Source: Candidatus Aminicenantes bacterium RBG_13_64_14 (lineage in GTDB: Bacteria > Acidobacteriota > Aminicenantia > Aminicenantales > Saccharicenantaceae). From it: a stretch of DNA of 6,005 nt. The position numbers and the translations under genes were made by a program. The notes under the pieces were generated by a model that made no database searches, was not told the DNA's origin, and saw nothing but the letters and a program-made list of their open reading frames with translations. The stretch lies in assembly GCA_001773855.1 (NCBI GenBank), contig MEXZ01000113.1, positions 2,724 to 8,728 on the forward strand. The letters run 5' to 3'. Of this stretch, positions 5,537 through 6,005 are shown piece by piece. The stretch's first letter is position 1; every line of letters begins with the position of its first letter.

Positions 5537-6005
5537 CTAATCCGGCCTCACGTCGTGCTTGATTACGCCGAGGAAGGATCCCGGGTGCGGGTTATAGAAG
5601 GTCAGAAGAAAACCGTCCGCGGCGTCCGGGCTGCGGAATCCCCTGCCCTTGTAGTCGTCTTTGCTCTCGACGACGCGGCGCCCTTTCTTATCCAGCTGCT
5701 TCTGTTTCCTGTTCACGAGTTCCGTCTGAAGTCGGTCGCTTGCCGGGCAGGAGATCTCATGGACGATCTTCCCGACCTCGAACCACATCTCCGAGATCGT
5801 GTTGGGGTACTTATCCGGTTCCCGAGCTTCTGCCCCGAAATTGATCGGGACGACGTTATAGCTTCGGGATTGGAGAATATCCGTCACCCCGCCGCCGAGG
5901 CCTGTATCATCGACCTTGATCGGGATCTTCTTGTTGTAAGTCGCGAATCGTTCGACTTCCTCGGCGATGAAGACGAGCTTCGCCTTTTCCGGCAACTGCG
6001 GGCTG
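5537..6005 (-). CDS. Phage terminase large subunit, C-terminal nuclease domain (5' end outside window)
   Basis: This is the last 155 or so residues of the packaging motor's large subunit, which cuts concatemeric phage DNA and pumps it through the portal using ATP. Only the C-terminal RNase H-fold nuclease region is present. Visible landmarks are VDDTGLGGGVTDIL near residues 31-44 of the fragment, matching the acidic 'D-x-G-x-G' strand of the family, and KDDYKGRGFRSPDAADGFLL near 115-134, whose Asp residues fit the metal-binding position close to the end of terminase nucleases. The frame is open to the window edge (S-P-Q before the TTG at 5993-5995), so that TTG is not the start and the ATPase domain lies beyond 6005. 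The gene ends with TAG nine bases before the portal start, the usual terminase-portal adjacency. The family call is from recognised motifs; I cannot assign a subfamily. Confidence 0.9.
   Translation of the reverse strand, partial: SPQLPEKAKLVFIAEEVERFATYNKKIPIKVDDTGLGGGVTDILQSRSYNVVPINFGAEAREPDKYPNTISEMWFEVGKIVHEISCPASDRLQTELVNRKQKQLDKKGRRVVESKDDYKGRGFRSPDAADGFLLTFYNPHPGSFLGVIKHDVRPD

Noticed and set aside
5993..5995. TTG as the start of the terminase fragment
   Set aside because: The frame continues upstream to the window edge, and the fragment lacks the ATPase half that a complete terminase must have.
1..6005. CRISPR array, tRNA, insertion sequence or attachment site
   Set aside because: I saw no regularly spaced repeats, cloverleaf, transposase, or terminal inverted repeats anywhere in the window.

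Overview
This window is a piece of a tailed double-stranded DNA phage (Caudoviricetes) or prophage: the DNA-packaging and head-assembly module. Every gene I accept lies on the minus strand, so the module reads from position 6005 down to 1. The DNA is GC-rich with long spurious open frames on both strands, the real genes start with ATG, and nearly all have clear AGGAGG-type Shine-Dalgarno sites, so the host is a bacterium with ordinary SD-led translation. I see no host gene, integrase, tRNA or attachment site, so I cannot name the host or choose between free phage and prophage.

Layout in transcription order: the C-terminal nuclease end of the large terminase (cut by the right window edge); the portal protein; a Cys-rich zinc-ribbon-like protein; a small protein with a phage head-associated domain (GRLKG...PKSDWT...EA...FEAAS); a small protein with a basic histone-H1-like tail; a 92-residue charged unknown; a fusion of a serine-type prohead protease and a scaffold; a DUF2190-type capsid cement protein; and the major capsid protein (cut by the left edge). 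Genes are almost contiguous: one TGATG and two ATGA junctions, gaps of 4 to 10 bases elsewhere, and a largest clear gap of 34 bases. No stretch of 300 bases lacks a gene, and I see no internal promoter or terminator. This fits a single late transcript.

The order terminase, portal, protease/scaffold, decoration, major capsid protein is the lambda order (A, B, C/Nu3, D, E), although the proteins are not lambda-like. The lambda parallel extends to a strong internal SD and ATG inside the protease-scaffold gene, predicting a separately made scaffold like Nu3. The expected logic is that the scaffold and capsid protein form a procapsid on the portal, the protease clears the scaffold, the terminase fills the head with DNA, and the DUF2190 protein cements the expanded shell.

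The least expected features are a peptide shared by the C-termini of the scaffold and an otherwise unrelated small head protein; a zinc-ribbon gene with no stop of its own, whose frame runs through the whole next gene; a capsid protein with ten cysteines including two CxxC pairs; and four small genes packed between portal and protease.
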